From Caproicibacter fermentans (GTDB lineage Bacteria > Bacillota > Clostridia > Oscillospirales > Acutalibacteraceae): a DNA stretch of 64,000 bases. The notes under the pieces are model-generated. The model saw only the letters and a list, made by a program, of their open reading frames with translations. It was not told the origin of the DNA and did not search any database. Where the stretch lies: positions 89,777-153,776 of the forward strand of contig NZ_VWXL01000077.1 of assembly GCF_009746625.1 (NCBI RefSeq), written 5' to 3'. Positions 63,536 to 64,000 of this stretch are shown in pieces. Position 1 is the stretch's first letter. Each line of letters starts with the position of its first letter. The position numbers were made by a program, and so were the translations under genes.

Positions 63536-64000
63536 GGGAACCTCTGATTTAATCCGCCCCTCTACCGAAGAGAGGAGAACTCTGGTAAAATAGAACTATC
63601 AAGACACAGGCGGTGCAGAGAAATGAAAAAGCAACAAACTTTTACGGATATTGAATATAGCTGCAGAAAGAAGAAAACACGGCGGGAAGAGTTTCTGGAA
63701 ACCATGGACGAGATTATCCCGTGGGAAGAGTGGGTCGGTATCGGGGCCGTCCGCCCATGGGCATTGAGCGGATGCTGCGGATGTATCTGCTGCAGATCTG
63801 GTTCAATCTCTCCGATCCGGCCACCGAGGACGCAATCTATGACAGCTATGCCATGCGTAAGTTTACCGGCATTGATTTCATGACGGAGAATGTTCCTGAT
63901 GAGACGACGCTTTGCAAGTTTCGGCACCTGCTGGAAAAAGACGGGCTAAACAAGCTGTTTTTTGACGCCATTAACCGCGTCATGGTAGCTACCGGCCACA
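63536..64000 (+). mobile_element. IS5-family insertion sequence (left end)
   Basis: GGGAACCTCTGATTTAATC at 63536 resembles IS5-group terminal repeats, and a transposase frame begins 87 bp inside. The element runs past the window end, so the right repeat and target duplication cannot be checked. It lies 57 bp upstream of the uronate operon start codon and may have separated that operon from its promoter or regulator. Confidence 0.7.
63623..64000 (+). pseudogene. IS5-family transposase, frameshifted and partial
   Basis: From ATG 63623 the frame reads MKKQQTFTDIEYSCRKKKTR and ends its homology at PWEEWVG. The homology continues in another frame from about 63745 with GRPPMGIERMLRMYLLQIWF, ISDSYAM-type and CKFRHLLEKDG blocks, open to the window end. 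Intact relatives have about a dozen residues between these parts, so an internal deletion of roughly 35-40 bp that shifted the frame is the simplest explanation. Probably inactive. Confidence 0.8.

Noticed and set aside
1..64000. CRISPR arrays, tRNA and rRNA genes, prophage genes
   Set aside because: No regularly spaced direct repeats, no cloverleaf or rRNA sequences and no phage structural genes were recognised on reading either strand.

Overview
The window is a bacterial chromosome segment of roughly 50% GC. Short SD-led genes, many GTG/TTG starts, a tyrosyl T-box, dipicolinate synthase genes (dpaAB), LL-diaminopimelate aminotransferase and the YmfF/YmfH pair point to an endospore-forming, anaerobic-type Clostridia. 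An Oscillospiraceae/Ruminococcaceae-like member is my best guess from gene order and protein character, not from a database search.

Positions 1-46,955 are mostly core metabolism and repair. A histidine operon (hisZ-G-D-C-B-A-I-E) opens the window but lacks hisH and hisF. It ends at a terminator facing a methyltransferase and an RluA-type pseudouridine synthase. Next come pyrE, radC, uvrB and uvrA, a shared terminator, murC on the minus strand, and divergent dpaA-dpaB. Then follow a zinc-ribbon membrane protein, metY, an EamA transporter, the M16 pair ymfF/ymfH, and a co-oriented run lgt-folD-dxs-tlyA-nadK-argR-recN. tyrS has its own strong promoter and T-box. glnA is paired with an ANTAR-type regulator, and dapF-dapL follow. 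The nucleotide block is carA-carB-purC-purF-purB, purA, then guaA. A short frameshifted relic resembling the start of glmS lies between purA and guaA.

Positions 47,299-57,926 form an accessory catabolic island and are the most interesting part. A YfcC-type transporter and a small cysteine-rich membrane protein lie on the minus strand. A HutC-type GntR regulator and a tight eight-gene operon lie on the plus strand. The operon encodes a YtcJ-like amidohydrolase with an altered metal site, two FrlC-like epimerases, a FrlB-like SIS deglycase, two FrlD-like PfkB kinases, a second amidohydrolase and a YjbQ protein. The composition resembles fructosamine (Amadori product) utilisation systems (frl/fra), but with duplicated epimerase and kinase genes, two amidohydrolases and a different transporter. 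TATAAC/GTTATA inverted repeats recur in the three control regions, two of them on predicted promoters, which suggests one GntR regulon.

Positions 57,943-63,479, on the minus strand and sharing a terminator with the island, carry a hexuronate/ketodeoxysugar operon: medium-chain dehydrogenase, KduD-like SDR, VOC protein, KduI, gluconate 5-dehydrogenase-like SDR, KdgK and Eda. It would convert pectin- or uronate-derived sugars to pyruvate and glyceraldehyde 3-phosphate. Just upstream, an IS5-family element with a frameshifted transposase runs off the window end.
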